Below, one piece after another: positions 9,240 to 17,828 of a stretch of DNA of 64,000 nt. Source of the stretch: Parapedobacter koreensis (GTDB lineage Bacteria > Bacteroidota > Bacteroidia > Sphingobacteriales > Sphingobacteriaceae); contig NZ_FNZR01000001.1 in the NCBI RefSeq assembly GCF_900109365.1, forward strand, positions 186,001 to 250,000, written 5' to 3'. Position numbers and translations under genes: made by a program. Each line of letters begins with the position of its first letter. Positions within the stretch are counted from its first letter, which is position 1. Under the pieces are notes generated by a model. That model had not been told where the DNA came from. It saw only the letters and a program-made list of their open reading frames with translations, and made no database searches.

Positions 9240-9668
9240 TTAATTTTTCCCATATTTCGATTGCAGGAAATCAATGGTCGCTCTCATCAGCCTCTTGAGT
9301 GCTTCCTGATCGATGTCTACCATCTTCTTGACGTAGATACAAGCCTTGCCCATCTTGAATTTCCCCAGATCCTTGAGCAGATGCTCGTGCTCCGCTGCGC
9401 CCGTGTAGACATACAACGATATCGCTGCCTTCCGTGGTGAAAAGCCGACGAGCGGCATATCCCCTTCCTGTCGGCTCCGGTCAGATTTGTAGTGATAAGA
9501 GCCAAAGCCGATGATGGATGGGCCCCACATCCGTGGTTCATAGCCCGTGAAGTCCCGCATCAGCTCCAGTAGTTCGAAACTGTCTTTGCGCTTCTGTTCG
9601 GTATCGGCAAACGCATTGATGAATACATCCACGTCCGCATCGGTCTGTTTGGTTTTTATTTCTGCCAT
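9240..9668 (-). CDS. DUF1801 domain protein
   Basis: A 142-residue cytoplasmic protein matching DUF1801 (YdhG/YdeI-like): the N-terminal helix KTKQTDADVDVFINAF, the central MWGPSIIGFGSYHYKS segment, GFSPRKAAISLYVYTG and the KMGKACIYVKKMVDIDQEALKRLM ending are all typical. The family has no firm biochemical role. I start it at ATG 9668 (MAEIKTKQ), where family similarity begins; an in-frame start at 9686 adds six residues. It is monocistronic; its upstream region holds the first copy of the GAATTG-type direct repeat, which faces the divergent gene. Confidence 0.88.
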   Translation of the reverse strand: MAEIKTKQTDADVDVFINAFADTEQKRKDSFELLELMRDFTGYEPRMWGPSIIGFGSYHYKSDRSRQEGDMPLVGFSPRKAAISLYVYTGAAEHEHLLKDLGKFKMGKACIYVKKMVDIDQEALKRLMRATIDFLQSKYGKN

Positions 9669-9795
9669 AGTGCCCTTCATTTTCAAGACAGGGTCTTCCG
9701 TAACACGCCGGACGACAGCCCTGTATCCTGTGTATAAAGCTAACGAAAATTTCCTTTATCTGTAACCGGTTTTGAGCGTAAGCGATTGCCCCGAA

Positions 9796-9813
9796 AGATT
9801 TGAGTAAGAATTG
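9796..9813 (+). promoter_or_regulatory. Direct-repeat site 1 (GATTTG-AGTAA-GAATTG)
   Basis: First of five near-identical sites in the window. Two GAWTTG half-sites are 11 bp apart, one helical turn, as in operators of OmpR/PhoB-type regulators. It lies about 128 nt upstream of the transglutaminase-like lipoprotein gene. The repeat is seen; binding by the local response regulator is inference. Confidence 0.5.
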
Positions 9814-9940
9814 ACTGTGTATCATAATTGACAGATACACCATCATTCTTTTATTTTAGTGACCATTATAAACAAAAAATTAGGAATTTTCAAGAGCACT
9901 ATAGCCGTACATACAAACCTAAAACTCCAATCATTTAACG

Positions 9941-11977
9941 ATGAAAATACTGATATTGTGGTTCAACTTTTGTGCGCTGATTGCATTTTTTGGTTCTTGC
10001 AAGACAGGCAAGCAGGATAACGGTTCTCTTTTGACCCATGCATTGGCAATGGCCGGAGAGAATAGGACAGCGCTTGAGAAAGTTTTGCAGCATTACGCCA
10101 GCCCGGCGGATTCGCTCAAAAAGGAAGCAGCAATCTTTCTCATTAACTATATGCCAGGGAAATTTGCAAAGATATTTCCAGCTTATGACAGTTTCAAACC
10201 TGCCTTTGACACGCTGGCCGCATTAAACGAAGCCTACGAATATGGAGGAAATAACACAAACCTGGAGTTCTATAAATACTATAAACACACAGTATTCAAC
10301 GATTTTGTGCGAAGTCACAGCATTAAATTGGATGGAAACCTACCCTATTTCATTAAGGAAGATATCAAAACAATTACGGCAGATTACCTCATCGAAAACA
10401 TAGAATATGCCTTCAAGGCCTGGGACTTGCCTTGGAACAAAACGTTATCCTTCTCCGACTTTTGTGAGTACATCCTCCCTTACCGATATGGAAACGAAGA
10501 ACTAACCCCCTGGCGAAAGGCTTATTTCGAAGAAAACCTCCATCTCCTTGATTCATTTAAACAAGAACGTGACCCGTTGCCCGTATGCATGGCGATTAAG
10601 GGATTACATGACATCACGCGCTCGGAGATAGCAGAGCTAAAGGCACTGGGGAACGCCATCAAGCCGCTCGATTTGATCCGGATCAATACCACTACGTCAT
10701 GCCAAGACGAAACAGGAGGTGTGATGTTGCGACTGAGAGCATTGGGGATACCAATTGCAAGACTTCGGTTTCCCAATTGGGGTAACTGGGGGTCCGGTCA
10801 CGATATCAACGGTGTGCTTACCTTGGAAAAAGAATGGTTTCCCCTTTCTCAGGGCACGAACCCTGATCGATATGTCCCTCCCCGGCAATTTAAAATAGCC
10901 AAGGCCTTTGCCGAAACGTATAGTTATGATCAAGAAACGAGCGCGGTTGGGGTATCGGGAGGCCAATATGCCATGATACAACACTACAAGGATGCGACCG
11001 GATCTGTCGCCGAAGTGTCGGATGTGGAGGTTTCGTTCAACGCGCCGCGCTCAAACAGCCAAGGATGCCTTTGCGTTTTCAATAATGCGGAATGGATTCC
11101 TATCGTATGCAAAAGCTTATCCGGACGCGGGATACGGTTCCCTGCGGTTGGAAAGGGTGTCGTTTATATGAAAGGGATCCTCAAAGACGGCAGTCTCACC
11201 GTACACGGACAACCCTTTTTGCTGAATGACGAAGGAAAGACGGTAAATCTCGATGCATTGGATAGCCAAATCACACTTACGTTGGATCGGAAATACCCAC
11301 CCAATGAAGAGTTGATCAGCTTCGTTCCTACCTTGGCTGGAAGCTATTTCCAAGGGGCCAACAGGGCCGATTTCAGTGATGCCGCGACACTTTGGACAAT
11401 AGACAGCCTATCATCCCTGCATAAAATGCATAAATCCGTCGAACATGCCCGCTATCGGTATATACGGTTTGTTTTTGCGGACATTGAACGCAAAAACGAA
11501 GCCCTTGGCGGAATACAGCTATATAACACGGAAGGAACACAATTGAAAGGCACACCGGTAAGCACTATCGCGGGATCACCAACATTCTACAGGCATGTAT
11601 TTGACAATTCGCCGTTTACCTTTGTACGCCTCTTGGCAAAAAAATATGCGGATTTCCAGCAGTTTTACGATGGTGAGAGCCTTGTAATTCCGGACAATCA
11701 ACCGTTTTGGGTAGGGCTGGATTTCGGCACCGAGCAAGATATTGCCAGCCTGGAGATTAGTCCAAGGACGGATGACAACGATATCAACGTTGGCGAAACC
11801 TACGAGCTCTTTTATTGGGGCAACGAGGGTTGGAATTCTTTAGGAAAAAAGATTGCTACCGATACACACCTTACCTACACGGCACCCGAAGGCGCATTAT
11901 ATCTCTTAAAAAATGCAGAGAAAGGAAGGGAGCATCGGATTTTTCAATATGTGGATAATACACAGGTGTGGCATTAG
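9941..11977 (+). CDS. Transglutaminase-like lipoprotein
   Basis: A 678-residue lipoprotein (lipobox GSC, Cys20). The core at about residues 210-320 carries a papain-like transglutaminase signature: TTSCQDETGG with Cys254, RALGIPIARLRFPNWGNW, and GHDING with His287/Asp288. The C-terminal half is beta-rich and ends in what resembles a discoidin/F5-F8-type module. The expected setting is the periplasm or outer membrane. Whether it hydrolyses, cross-links or only binds peptides is unknown. It is transcribed toward the two-component genes, with its stop 2 nt from theirs. A direct-repeat site upstream ties it to the NVEALA cluster, so peptide substrates are a reasonable guess. Confidence 0.75.
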   Translation: MKILILWFNFCALIAFFGSCKTGKQDNGSLLTHALAMAGENRTALEKVLQHYASPADSLKKEAAIFLINYMPGKFAKIFPAYDSFKPAFDTLAALNEAYEYGGNNTNLEFYKYYKHTVFNDFVRSHSIKLDGNLPYFIKEDIKTITADYLIENIEYAFKAWDLPWNKTLSFSDFCEYILPYRYGNEELTPWRKAYFEENLHLLDSFKQERDPLPVCMAIKGLHDITRSEIAELKALGNAIKPLDLIRINTTTSCQDETGGVMLRLRALGIPIARLRFPNWGNWGSGHDINGVLTLEKEWFPLSQGTNPDRYVPPRQFKIAKAFAETYSYDQETSAVGVSGGQYAMIQHYKDATGSVAEVSDVEVSFNAPRSNSQGCLCVFNNAEWIPIVCKSLSGRGIRFPAVGKGVVYMKGILKDGSLTVHGQPFLLNDEGKTVNLDALDSQITLTLDRKYPPNEELISFVPTLAGSYFQGANRADFSDAATLWTIDSLSSLHKMHKSVEHARYRYIRFVFADIERKNEALGGIQLYNTEGTQLKGTPVSTIAGSPTFYRHVFDNSPFTFVRLLAKKYADFQQFYDGESLVIPDNQPFWVGLDFGTEQDIASLEISPRTDDNDINVGETYELFYWGNEGWNSLGKKIATDTHLTYTAPEGALYLLKNAEKGREHRIFQYVDNTQVWH

Positions 11978-11979
11978 CC

Positions 11980-12657
11980 TTACTTGTTTTTTGCTTCAAG
12001 GATATACCCCTCACCATAGACGGTCTTGATTTGGAGCGTGGGATAGCTTGAGAGCACACGCCGGATTCTTAGTATGGCCCCATCCAACAGGTTGTTTCTG
12101 TCGGGATGGTCATCATACCAAATCTGTTTAAGCAAGGTTGATCGCGCAACAATTTGATTTTTCCTTCTCAACAACAACTCCAATAAAATCGCATCCTTAT
12201 CCCTTAGCGTATACGTTTCCGCATCGATATCTACCGCTTGCGAATGAATACGGATACGGTGCCCCTCCAAATGGAATTGCTTGAGATCAATGGGAAGCGA
12301 CAGGATATTTTGAATCAAGGATAGCAACGCTTGCGGCAATATCGGTTTTTGCATGTAGTTTATGGCTCCCAATCGGTATCCTTTTATTTGGCTCTCCGGG
12401 CTGACCTCCGTACCGGTCATCAATACAATGGGTATTTTGAGGTCTGTATCCCTGATTTCGGATATGACCTCAAAACCATTCTTACGGGGCAGCACGATAT
12501 CCAGGACAATCAGATCGGGAGATTGCTCTCGATACAGTGATAGCCCCTCGTCACCTGTTGCAGCATGGCGTACTTCAAGACCATTATCCTCAAAAAAATC
12601 CCTTAGCGTCGTCGCCAGCCCCCAGTCATCCTCTATCAGCAGAATTTTATTGCGCAT
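11980..12657 (-). CDS. OmpR-family response regulator
   Basis: A 225-residue response regulator. The receiver domain has the acidic pair Glu9/Asp10-Asp11, the phosphoacceptor Asp53 (LIVLDIVLP), Thr81 and Lys104 (YMQKP). The C-terminal winged-helix domain (about 130-222) ends in IKTVYGEGYILEA, typical of OmpR/PhoB DNA-binding domains. It overlaps the histidine kinase gene by 11 nt, so the two are co-translated. The family binds direct repeats with 10-11 bp spacing, which fits the GAWTTG-N5-GAATTG sites found five times around it. It is the natural candidate regulator of the NVEALA/export locus. Confidence 0.93.
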   Translation of the reverse strand: MRNKILLIEDDWGLATTLRDFFEDNGLEVRHAATGDEGLSLYREQSPDLIVLDIVLPRKNGFEVISEIRDTDLKIPIVLMTGTEVSPESQIKGYRLGAINYMQKPILPQALLSLIQNILSLPIDLKQFHLEGHRIRIHSQAVDIDAETYTLRDKDAILLELLLRRKNQIVARSTLLKQIWYDDHPDRNNLLDGAILRIRRVLSSYPTLQIKTVYGEGYILEAKNK

Positions 12658-14029
12658 TGTTTTTTACAGGGAAATATAAGGTAAATTCAGTGCCTATGCC
12701 AAATTTACTTTCCACTTTTATTTCTCCATTATGGGCCACCACGATGGCTTTGACATAGGTGAGCCCGAGTCCGAAGCCCACCCGTTGCTGAATCACCTTA
12801 TTAGGACTCCGATAAAACCTGTCGAAAATATGAGCGATATCTGCATCCGGTATACCAAGGCCATTGTCGTTTATACTGATTTTCAGTTTGTCGGCATGTT
12901 TGGATTCCGATACAGTGATCACAATGGATACCGCCTCCGCTGAATACTTGATAGCATTTTCGATGAGGTTTTCGATAATGTTGGAAAAGTGAATCCTATC
13001 AGCCTCAATATATTTCTGAGTAGTCGTCAGCAACAGCGTGACATCTACCTGTTTTTCCTCGGCTCCACGATATTTGCTGATAATAGCCTCAAAAAAGTCC
13101 CCAATCTCGATATTTTCCCTGTTCAGGGGAATACGTTCCCCACTGTTGTTGCTCAGTTTCTGTACTCTTTCGGTATAGGCTGTCAGCTTATTCAATTCCA
13201 GGAGCACATTATCTGCATACCGCTTGACTTTTTCCGTCTGCTCTTTTTGCAAGTAATAAGGAATCAATGCCGCTTGGGCCACGGCACTGGAAATAGGCCG
13301 TTTGAATTCATGCGTCATGGCATTGACCGAATCTTGCCGCATCAATTCTATCCGCTCTCGCCAAAAGAATGTTCGGATGACAATAAAAAGAAGAAATACG
13401 CATATTGAAATCAGGATCGCGGATAAGATGAGCTGAAAGGTCATCCTTTGCAAAATAAGCAGAGCGGGAATTTGTGCGTAAGCTTTAATTCCAATTGTAT
13501 TGAATATATCTATGGGAATCAACTCGGTTGAAATCATTTCTATATTCCTTTTTCCTTTATAAGAATGGTCCAATACCTTATTAGTCTTTAAGTCAATATA
13601 TTCAACGGCCGTCTCTGTCAAAGGGAGCGCATTAGACTGGAGTTCTTCCCGAAATATACTATCTAAACTCACCACATTTACAGGCAAAATGTCTCTTAAC
13701 AAAAACTGGATAAGCTTTTTTTCAGAATTGGGGTCATAACGGTCCAAGGTCACTTGAAACGATGTATCCTGAGATTGGAGTGTTTTGGTAATGTATCGTG
13801 CGGTATCTTTGGCGTCGGTCAACGGCACATATGCAATATATCCTCCTTTTTGCTCATGCCGGCTGGATGCCTCTCTCAATATGGACGTTTCAATGGATTT
13901 GTTGATGGATATTTCAACTTGCGACCGATATGCCCGATCCATGTTATATACCCATATTCCTTGTCCGATAATGATGATAAGGAGGGTTATCACGATACTT
14001 AATCTTACTTGCCAACGGCCTAACTTCAT
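12647..14029 (-). CDS. Sensor histidine kinase
   Basis: A 460-residue membrane kinase: TM1 at 9-29, a periplasmic sensor domain of about 165 residues, TM2 at 198-219, a HisKA helix with phospho-acceptor His240 (AMTHEFKRPIS), and an HATPase domain with N box NLIENAIKYS, G1 DNGLGIPD, F box FDRFYR and G2 GFGLGLTYVK. I chose ATG 14029, directly before the positively charged start of TM1; ATG 14059 would add ten residues and leave almost no leader after the likely promoter. It is divergent from the first NVEALA gene. The periplasmic domain has no family I recognise; an exported peptide or envelope state is a possible signal. Confidence 0.92.
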   Translation of the reverse strand: MKLGRWQVRLSIVITLLIIIIGQGIWVYNMDRAYRSQVEISINKSIETSILREASSRHEQKGGYIAYVPLTDAKDTARYITKTLQSQDTSFQVTLDRYDPNSEKKLIQFLLRDILPVNVVSLDSIFREELQSNALPLTETAVEYIDLKTNKVLDHSYKGKRNIEMISTELIPIDIFNTIGIKAYAQIPALLILQRMTFQLILSAILISICVFLLFIVIRTFFWRERIELMRQDSVNAMTHEFKRPISSAVAQAALIPYYLQKEQTEKVKRYADNVLLELNKLTAYTERVQKLSNNSGERIPLNRENIEIGDFFEAIISKYRGAEEKQVDVTLLLTTTQKYIEADRIHFSNIIENLIENAIKYSAEAVSIVITVSESKHADKLKISINDNGLGIPDADIAHIFDRFYRSPNKVIQQRVGFGLGLTYVKAIVVAHNGEIKVESKFGIGTEFTLYFPVKNNAQ

Positions 14030-14068
14030 GGTTGCACTAAAATTGTGACAGGTTTTCAATCGCCAATG

Positions 14069-14076
14069 TAAAGGTA
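14069..14076 (-). promoter_or_regulatory. Candidate -7 element (TACCTTTA) of the two-component operon
   Basis: Read on the minus strand this is TACCTTTA, one base from the Bacteroidota -7 consensus TAnnTTTG. It sits about 40 nt upstream of the chosen kinase start. No clear -33 TTTG is seen at the usual distance, so support is modest. Confidence 0.35.
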
Positions 14077-14141
14077 CAAAATAATAAGCAGCTAATACGA
14101 TTTATGAATAGCCTTTTTATGAGGCTGAAGCTTATTCCAAA

Positions 14142-14159
14142 AGATTTGAGTAAGAATTG
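14142..14159 (+). promoter_or_regulatory. Direct-repeat site 2 (GATTTG-AGTAA-GAATTG) before the first NVEALA gene
   Basis: Same 17-mer as site 1, in otherwise unrelated surroundings, between the divergent kinase and NVEALA genes. The TTTG inside it (14145-14148) is 20 nt upstream of TATTTTCG (14169-14176), a near-match to -33/-7 spacing, so the site would overlap the -33 element, as expected for activation by an OmpR-type regulator. Confidence 0.5.
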
Positions 14160-14239
14160 AGAGCCGCCTATTTTCGTTGAGTCGCACGTCTTCGGTTTAT
14201 TTTCGCAAGAGATATATGACCATAAAACCAAATAGAAAC

Positions 14240-14455
14240 ATGAAAAAACACCTGATTGTATTGATTGTATGTTTAGTGGCTGGCATCAGTCTAAACGTGA
14301 ATCTAAAACACAATAAAACACGATCAAACAGAATCGAAATCAGCTTGGACAACATTGAAGCGCTGGCAAATACAGAGGATCCTAATACCAAGTGTTTGTA
14401 TGCTGGGAGTCTTGATTGCCCGGTATCAACAATAAAAGTCCAATACCTATTCTAA
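14240..14455 (+). CDS. NVEALA-family leader peptide 1
   Basis: A 71-residue precursor: a Lys-rich start and hydrophobic segment (residues 4-20), a linker, the signature LDNIEALA (38-43 for the six-residue motif), then a short tail with Cys52 and Cys60 (KCLYAGSLDCPVSTIKVQYL). The tail matches the usual NVEALA pattern (C...GSLDCP...KV) that I know from Bacteroides. NVEALA proteins (a Pfam family of about 60-110 residues) have no known function; the layout resembles a secreted peptide precursor. The stop is 1 nt from the start of the downstream propeller gene, so the two are coupled. I start at ATG 14240; longer in-frame starts lack support. Confidence 0.85.
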   Translation: MKKHLIVLIVCLVAGISLNVNLKHNKTRSNRIEISLDNIEALANTEDPNTKCLYAGSLDCPVSTIKVQYLF

Positions 14456-14456
14456 A

Positions 14457-15506
14457 ATGAGAATCCTTATCAACCATGTATTTGCCGTATTTCCATTGCT
14501 GTGTTTGGTTTCGTGCAGTAGGGCTATCGGCTCAAACCCGATCGAATTCCCTAAAACAGTCCCATTGGTAAGCGAAGAAAGGGCAATGCCCGATGTATAT
14601 CTTAAATATCCATTTCGGGTACGGCTCAACGATACTTCCCTTTATGTGATGGATATCCATCCCATTGACTACTACTGCCATGAGTTTAGCTATCCCGCTA
14701 TGGAACACAAGCGCAGTTTTGCAAAACGGGGGGAAGCTCCCAATGAGTTTCTGGATGCTGAGAATATTCGCTTGGATCATCAAGGACGGTTTTGGGTATT
14801 AGATGCCAATCGAAAAAAAATAGTTCATTTCGGTAAGGATAACACATCTACTCCGCAGGAAACCATTATGTTAGATGAAGCATTCATCCGGACGTTGGAT
14901 TTCGACTTATTGGATGACTCCACCTTTATTGTTCCGGACTACACTGGATTGCATCGCTTGTCCTTGGTTAATTTGGACGGCAAGTTTGTCCGCAATTTGT
15001 TCAGTATTCCTGCTTCCTCGGGTGGCGGTGATATGAGCGATTCCAATGTTCCACTGGCGCAGGCGTGGCGGCCTTTTTTGAGGTATAATTCTCAGCATGG
15101 AATCGCAGTCTTGGTGACACAACTTGGGCAAGTTTTGGAAATCTATGATATTCGGAACGAACGTATCGTCAATATCGTCAAACCAATTGGGATGGAGCCA
15201 CATTTCGTGACGAAGGGAAATTATGCTGTACCCACGGGAATCATGGGTTACAGCGACATCCACGTAGGCCGAGCGCATATCTACGCCGTATTCTGGGGAC
15301 ATTCGTTTGACGACATTAAGCGGCAAAAACAGACAAAGGAAGGCGGGCGATACATTCATGTTTTTGACCTACAGGGCAACCCGATCAGACAATACCTATT
15401 GGACAGGTATATCACGGGATTCCATGTTGATGAAGAGAATAGAAAGATTATCGGGCTGGATGTGAACGCAGACCAACCCATCGTTGAATATACCTATTTA
15501 CCGTAA
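14457..15506 (+). CDS. BF3164-type TolB-like propeller lipoprotein
   Basis: A 349-residue lipoprotein with lipobox LVSC (Cys20). It has repeated four-strand blades and the family marker KRGEAPNEFLDAENIRLD near residue 90, like the RGxGPxEF turn of BF3164-type (TolB-like six-bladed propeller) lipoproteins. Such proteins are surface or periplasmic and of unknown function, and they are regularly encoded beside NVEALA peptides. It is coupled to NVEALA peptide 1 (1 nt gap), and a thioredoxin-like lipoprotein gene follows after 35 nt. It could be a receptor, carrier or docking factor for the peptide; this is inference. Confidence 0.8.
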   Translation: MRILINHVFAVFPLLCLVSCSRAIGSNPIEFPKTVPLVSEERAMPDVYLKYPFRVRLNDTSLYVMDIHPIDYYCHEFSYPAMEHKRSFAKRGEAPNEFLDAENIRLDHQGRFWVLDANRKKIVHFGKDNTSTPQETIMLDEAFIRTLDFDLLDDSTFIVPDYTGLHRLSLVNLDGKFVRNLFSIPASSGGGDMSDSNVPLAQAWRPFLRYNSQHGIAVLVTQLGQVLEIYDIRNERIVNIVKPIGMEPHFVTKGNYAVPTGIMGYSDIHVGRAHIYAVFWGHSFDDIKRQKQTKEGGRYIHVFDLQGNPIRQYLLDRYITGFHVDEENRKIIGLDVNADQPIVEYTYLP

Positions 15507-15541
15507 TATCAAACATTAGCTAAAAATTAACACACCAAAAA

Positions 15542-16096
15542 ATGAAGATAGGTTATATAAGTTGGACGGTAGTTGTACTCTTCGTAGGATTCGCAGCATG
15601 TAAGGACAGCAAGAAAGCCTCCGCAGAAAAACTGGTAACGGAATGGATTGGAAAAGAAATCATCTTTCCCCCCGGATCAGATTGTTCCAAAATGGGGGAA
15701 GATACACCCTGTCCCAATCTTAGCCACACCCCATATAAGGTGCTGGTCTATACCGATTCGGTCGGTTGTACAAGCTGTAGGCTCAACCTGCACGTATGGA
15801 AGGCGTATATGGAAGAAATAGACACTCTTGCATCCGGAAAGGTAGACTTCTTGTTCTATTTTCAACCTAAGAACCGAAAGGAGCTGGATCATCTTTTGAA
15901 ACGCGATAAATTTGAACACACCGTATTTATCGACGAGAAAGGCGAAATAAGCCAAATCAACAATTTTCCTGAAGAGATGGAGTACCAAAGCTTTCTTTTG
16001 GATCGTGAAAATAACGTGCTATCCGTCGGGAATCCGGTCATGAACACCAAAATGTGGGAGGTATATAAACAAGTGATTACGAGCACGCATGAGTAA
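15542..16096 (+). CDS. Thioredoxin-like lipoprotein with CxxC
   Basis: A 184-residue lipoprotein (Cys20 in FAAC). Its thioredoxin-like fold has a redox motif in VLVYTDSVGCTSCRLNL (Cys76, Cys79), FLFYFQPKNRKELDHLLKRDKFEH, the VFIDEKGE strand and a closing SFLLDRENNVLSVGNP. Two more cysteines (48, 57) precede the motif. Proteins like this accompany propeller lipoproteins in Bacteroides. Because the NVEALA peptides here carry two to four cysteines, it is a good candidate for forming or reducing their disulfides at the envelope. It is the third gene of the first NVEALA unit. Confidence 0.75.
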   Translation: MKIGYISWTVVVLFVGFAACKDSKKASAEKLVTEWIGKEIIFPPGSDCSKMGEDTPCPNLSHTPYKVLVYTDSVGCTSCRLNLHVWKAYMEEIDTLASGKVDFLFYFQPKNRKELDHLLKRDKFEHTVFIDEKGEISQINNFPEEMEYQSFLLDRENNVLSVGNPVMNTKMWEVYKQVITSTHE

Positions 16097-16290
16097 ATGG
16101 GAGGAAAGGCGGCAGGCTATATGCTTCGATGCCTGAACGTTGCCTGTCCGCCTCTTATCCCACCTTTACAAGAAAGGAGGTACAGCGGCAAAGATAATGA
16201 TTAGGTACGAAATCCTCAGGGTAGGATATAGACTGTTGAAATGATAAATACAGTGAAAACAATTTTTATGATTCAAAAAAATTAAATCAA
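16097..16290 (+). promoter_or_regulatory. Conserved leader of NVEALA gene 2: bulged stem-loop plus mini-ORF
   Basis: This 194-nt region is repeated, diverged but alignable, before the third NVEALA gene (18262-18449). It begins with a bulged stem-loop (arms GGCGGCAGGC at 16108-16117 and GCCTGTCCGCC at 16142-16152). The other copy forms a matching stem with different bases next to the loop. Then come a purine-rich AAAGGAGGTA and a 15-codon ORF at 16197-16244 (MIRYEILRVGYRLLK). The rest is AT-rich up to the ATG. It may be a 5' regulatory leader; recent duplication alone could also explain the similarity. Confidence 0.45.
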
Positions 16291-16533
16291 ATGAAAAAGA
16301 AGATCTTAGGCGGTTTCGCAGTAGCTGTTATTGCCGCCGTAGCCGCATTTAATGTCAATTTTAACGTGAATGAAGGCAATGAACTGTCTACTATTAGTCT
16401 TGCTAATGTAGAGGCTTTGGCACAGAGTGAAGGAGGCGTATGTGTAGAAACTTGTTTGGCGCTTTGGGGGGACTGTACTACATCAACTGGGGCTACTGCT
16501 AAAGCTCCGCTTGTTTGTGTAAGACCAAACTAG
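16291..16533 (+). CDS. NVEALA-family leader peptide 2
   Basis: An 80-residue precursor with the full family layout: KKK, a hydrophobic segment (GGFAVAVIAAVAAF, residues 7-20), NVNFNVN, ISLANVEALA (motif at 39-44), then a Gly/Cys-rich tail with Cys51, Cys55, Cys62 and Cys76. The signal-like N-terminus and the short tail after NVEALA suggest secretion, with the tail as the effector part; no function is established. The gene has its own conserved leader and is followed by a perfect 15-bp hairpin, which separates it from the propeller gene 222 nt downstream. Confidence 0.9.
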   Translation: MKKKILGGFAVAVIAAVAAFNVNFNVNEGNELSTISLANVEALAQSEGGVCVETCLALWGDCTTSTGATAKAPLVCVRPN

Positions 16534-16541
16534 CTAACGAC

Positions 16542-16575
16542 TAGAATCAGTTCGCAGATTTGCGAACTGATTCTA
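16542..16575 (+). terminator. Perfect 15-bp hairpin after NVEALA gene 2
   Basis: Arms TAGAATCAGTTCGCA and TGCGAACTGATTCTA are exact complements around a GATT loop. No clean T-run follows, so it may stabilise or partly terminate the short peptide mRNA rather than end all transcription. Hairpins of unrelated sequence occupy the same position after NVEALA genes 3 and 4. Confidence 0.65.
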
Positions 16576-16754
16576 TCGAAGGAATTAATTTTAAGCATAA
16601 GTTAAGCAACAACAATTTCCCCAATCTTTTGTAACGAGTAAGCATGACTCAATTTACCGCTATGCTGTTGTAAGTGCGTGAATGCTTATATTTTTTGCTC
16701 TTGATTTATAATCTTGATCCATTAGAGGGAGTTTTTGTGAAAAAACACATATAT

Positions 16755-17789
16755 ATGAAACGTACATTTTCCCTTTTATTATTATTGGTTTGTATGGTAT
16801 CTTGCCAAGATAACCAAAAGGAATCTTTTTTAGATTCATTTTCTAACCACTATAACTGTTCTCCGAAAGTACTTAATGAATATCCAGTTGACTCTTTGGG
16901 AAAACCCGAATACATATATAGCTGGAGAAACTATATTATTGTGTCTGATCTTATTGACAACTATTTACTTTCCGCGTATGATCTTGATTCAAATCAGTTT
17001 TATCGTTTCATTGAAAAAGGAGGAGGGCCAAATGAATTGATTGATATACAACAATTAGGTGCCATGGATGAGAATAGATTCTTCGTTAAAAGTACATCTG
17101 GAAGTAAACTCCATCTTTATGGAACTAATCGCAATAAAGATATAGCCTCGACTGCAATTAAAGAGATATTATCAGATTTTGTCTCTGTCACGGTTGACGG
17201 CAGCATGATTATAGGTTCAAGTAAAGGAGAAAGTCGTTTTACTATTTCTGACTTGGACAATAACGAATACAAAAAAGAATTTGGAGAAAACATCGGATCA
17301 TTTTCCCAAGACATGGCATCGAATATTTTGCAGGGGTTGTGTGTAGGCTCACCTGAAACAAAAAAAATTGCGTGGTTTTCTTTTTATGGTGAAGCAGCGG
17401 AGTTCTATGATTATAGTGACACAACAAAAGTACATTGTTTGAAACAACATACCGGGGCACTGCCCTTAGTCAATGAGCGATATGTATTTGACAAAGACTC
17501 AAAAATAGGTATAACCTCTTTAACAAAAAGTGATAGGTATATTTTCGCTCTTTATAATGGATCAACATTAGAGGAAATAATGATGTCCAAAGATTTAGGT
17601 CTTTTATCGAATAAAATATTGGTTTATAATTGGGAAGGAGATCCTATCGGGGTATTAAATCTTGATAAAAAGGTTCGATCTATATCATATAATATAGGAT
17701 CTGATACTTTGTACTTAATCGGATATGAGGAGGATAGTTACGGCTATAATGTGTGTTATATAGATAATATTAATATAATCTTGAATTAA
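16755..17789 (+). CDS. BF3164-type propeller lipoprotein (AT-rich)
   Basis: A 344-residue lipoprotein: Lys-Arg start, hydrophobic segment and lipobox MVSC (Cys17), then propeller-like repeats with the FIEKGGGPNELIDIQQL turn typical of BF3164-type TolB-like lipoproteins. I place the start at ATG 16755, directly before the signal peptide; the upstream in-frame extension to 16674 has no signal character. Codon use is clearly more AT-rich than in the flanking housekeeping genes. It belongs to the NVEALA 2 unit. Its 3' side meets a transposase relic, so whatever originally followed has been lost. Function unknown. Confidence 0.78.
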   Translation: MKRTFSLLLLLVCMVSCQDNQKESFLDSFSNHYNCSPKVLNEYPVDSLGKPEYIYSWRNYIIVSDLIDNYLLSAYDLDSNQFYRFIEKGGGPNELIDIQQLGAMDENRFFVKSTSGSKLHLYGTNRNKDIASTAIKEILSDFVSVTVDGSMIIGSSKGESRFTISDLDNNEYKKEFGENIGSFSQDMASNILQGLCVGSPETKKIAWFSFYGEAAEFYDYSDTTKVHCLKQHTGALPLVNERYVFDKDSKIGITSLTKSDRYIFALYNGSTLEEIMMSKDLGLLSNKILVYNWEGDPIGVLNLDKKVRSISYNIGSDTLYLIGYEEDSYGYNVCYIDNINIILN

Positions 17790-17828
17790 ATACAAACCGC
17801 CATATAATTAAAATATTTTCGTTATGTA

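Noticed and set aside
9538-9846. Minus-strand frame containing SQFLLKSFG, also seen at 14037-14231
   Set aside because: The shared residues are just the translation of the direct-repeat site; the rest of the frames is unrelated and antisense to or overlapping other features.
16127-16198. Second short ORF (MPERCLSASYPTFTRKEV...) in the NVEALA leader
   Set aside because: It overlaps the stem-loop and is disrupted in the other leader copy; the 16197-16244 frame is better kept.
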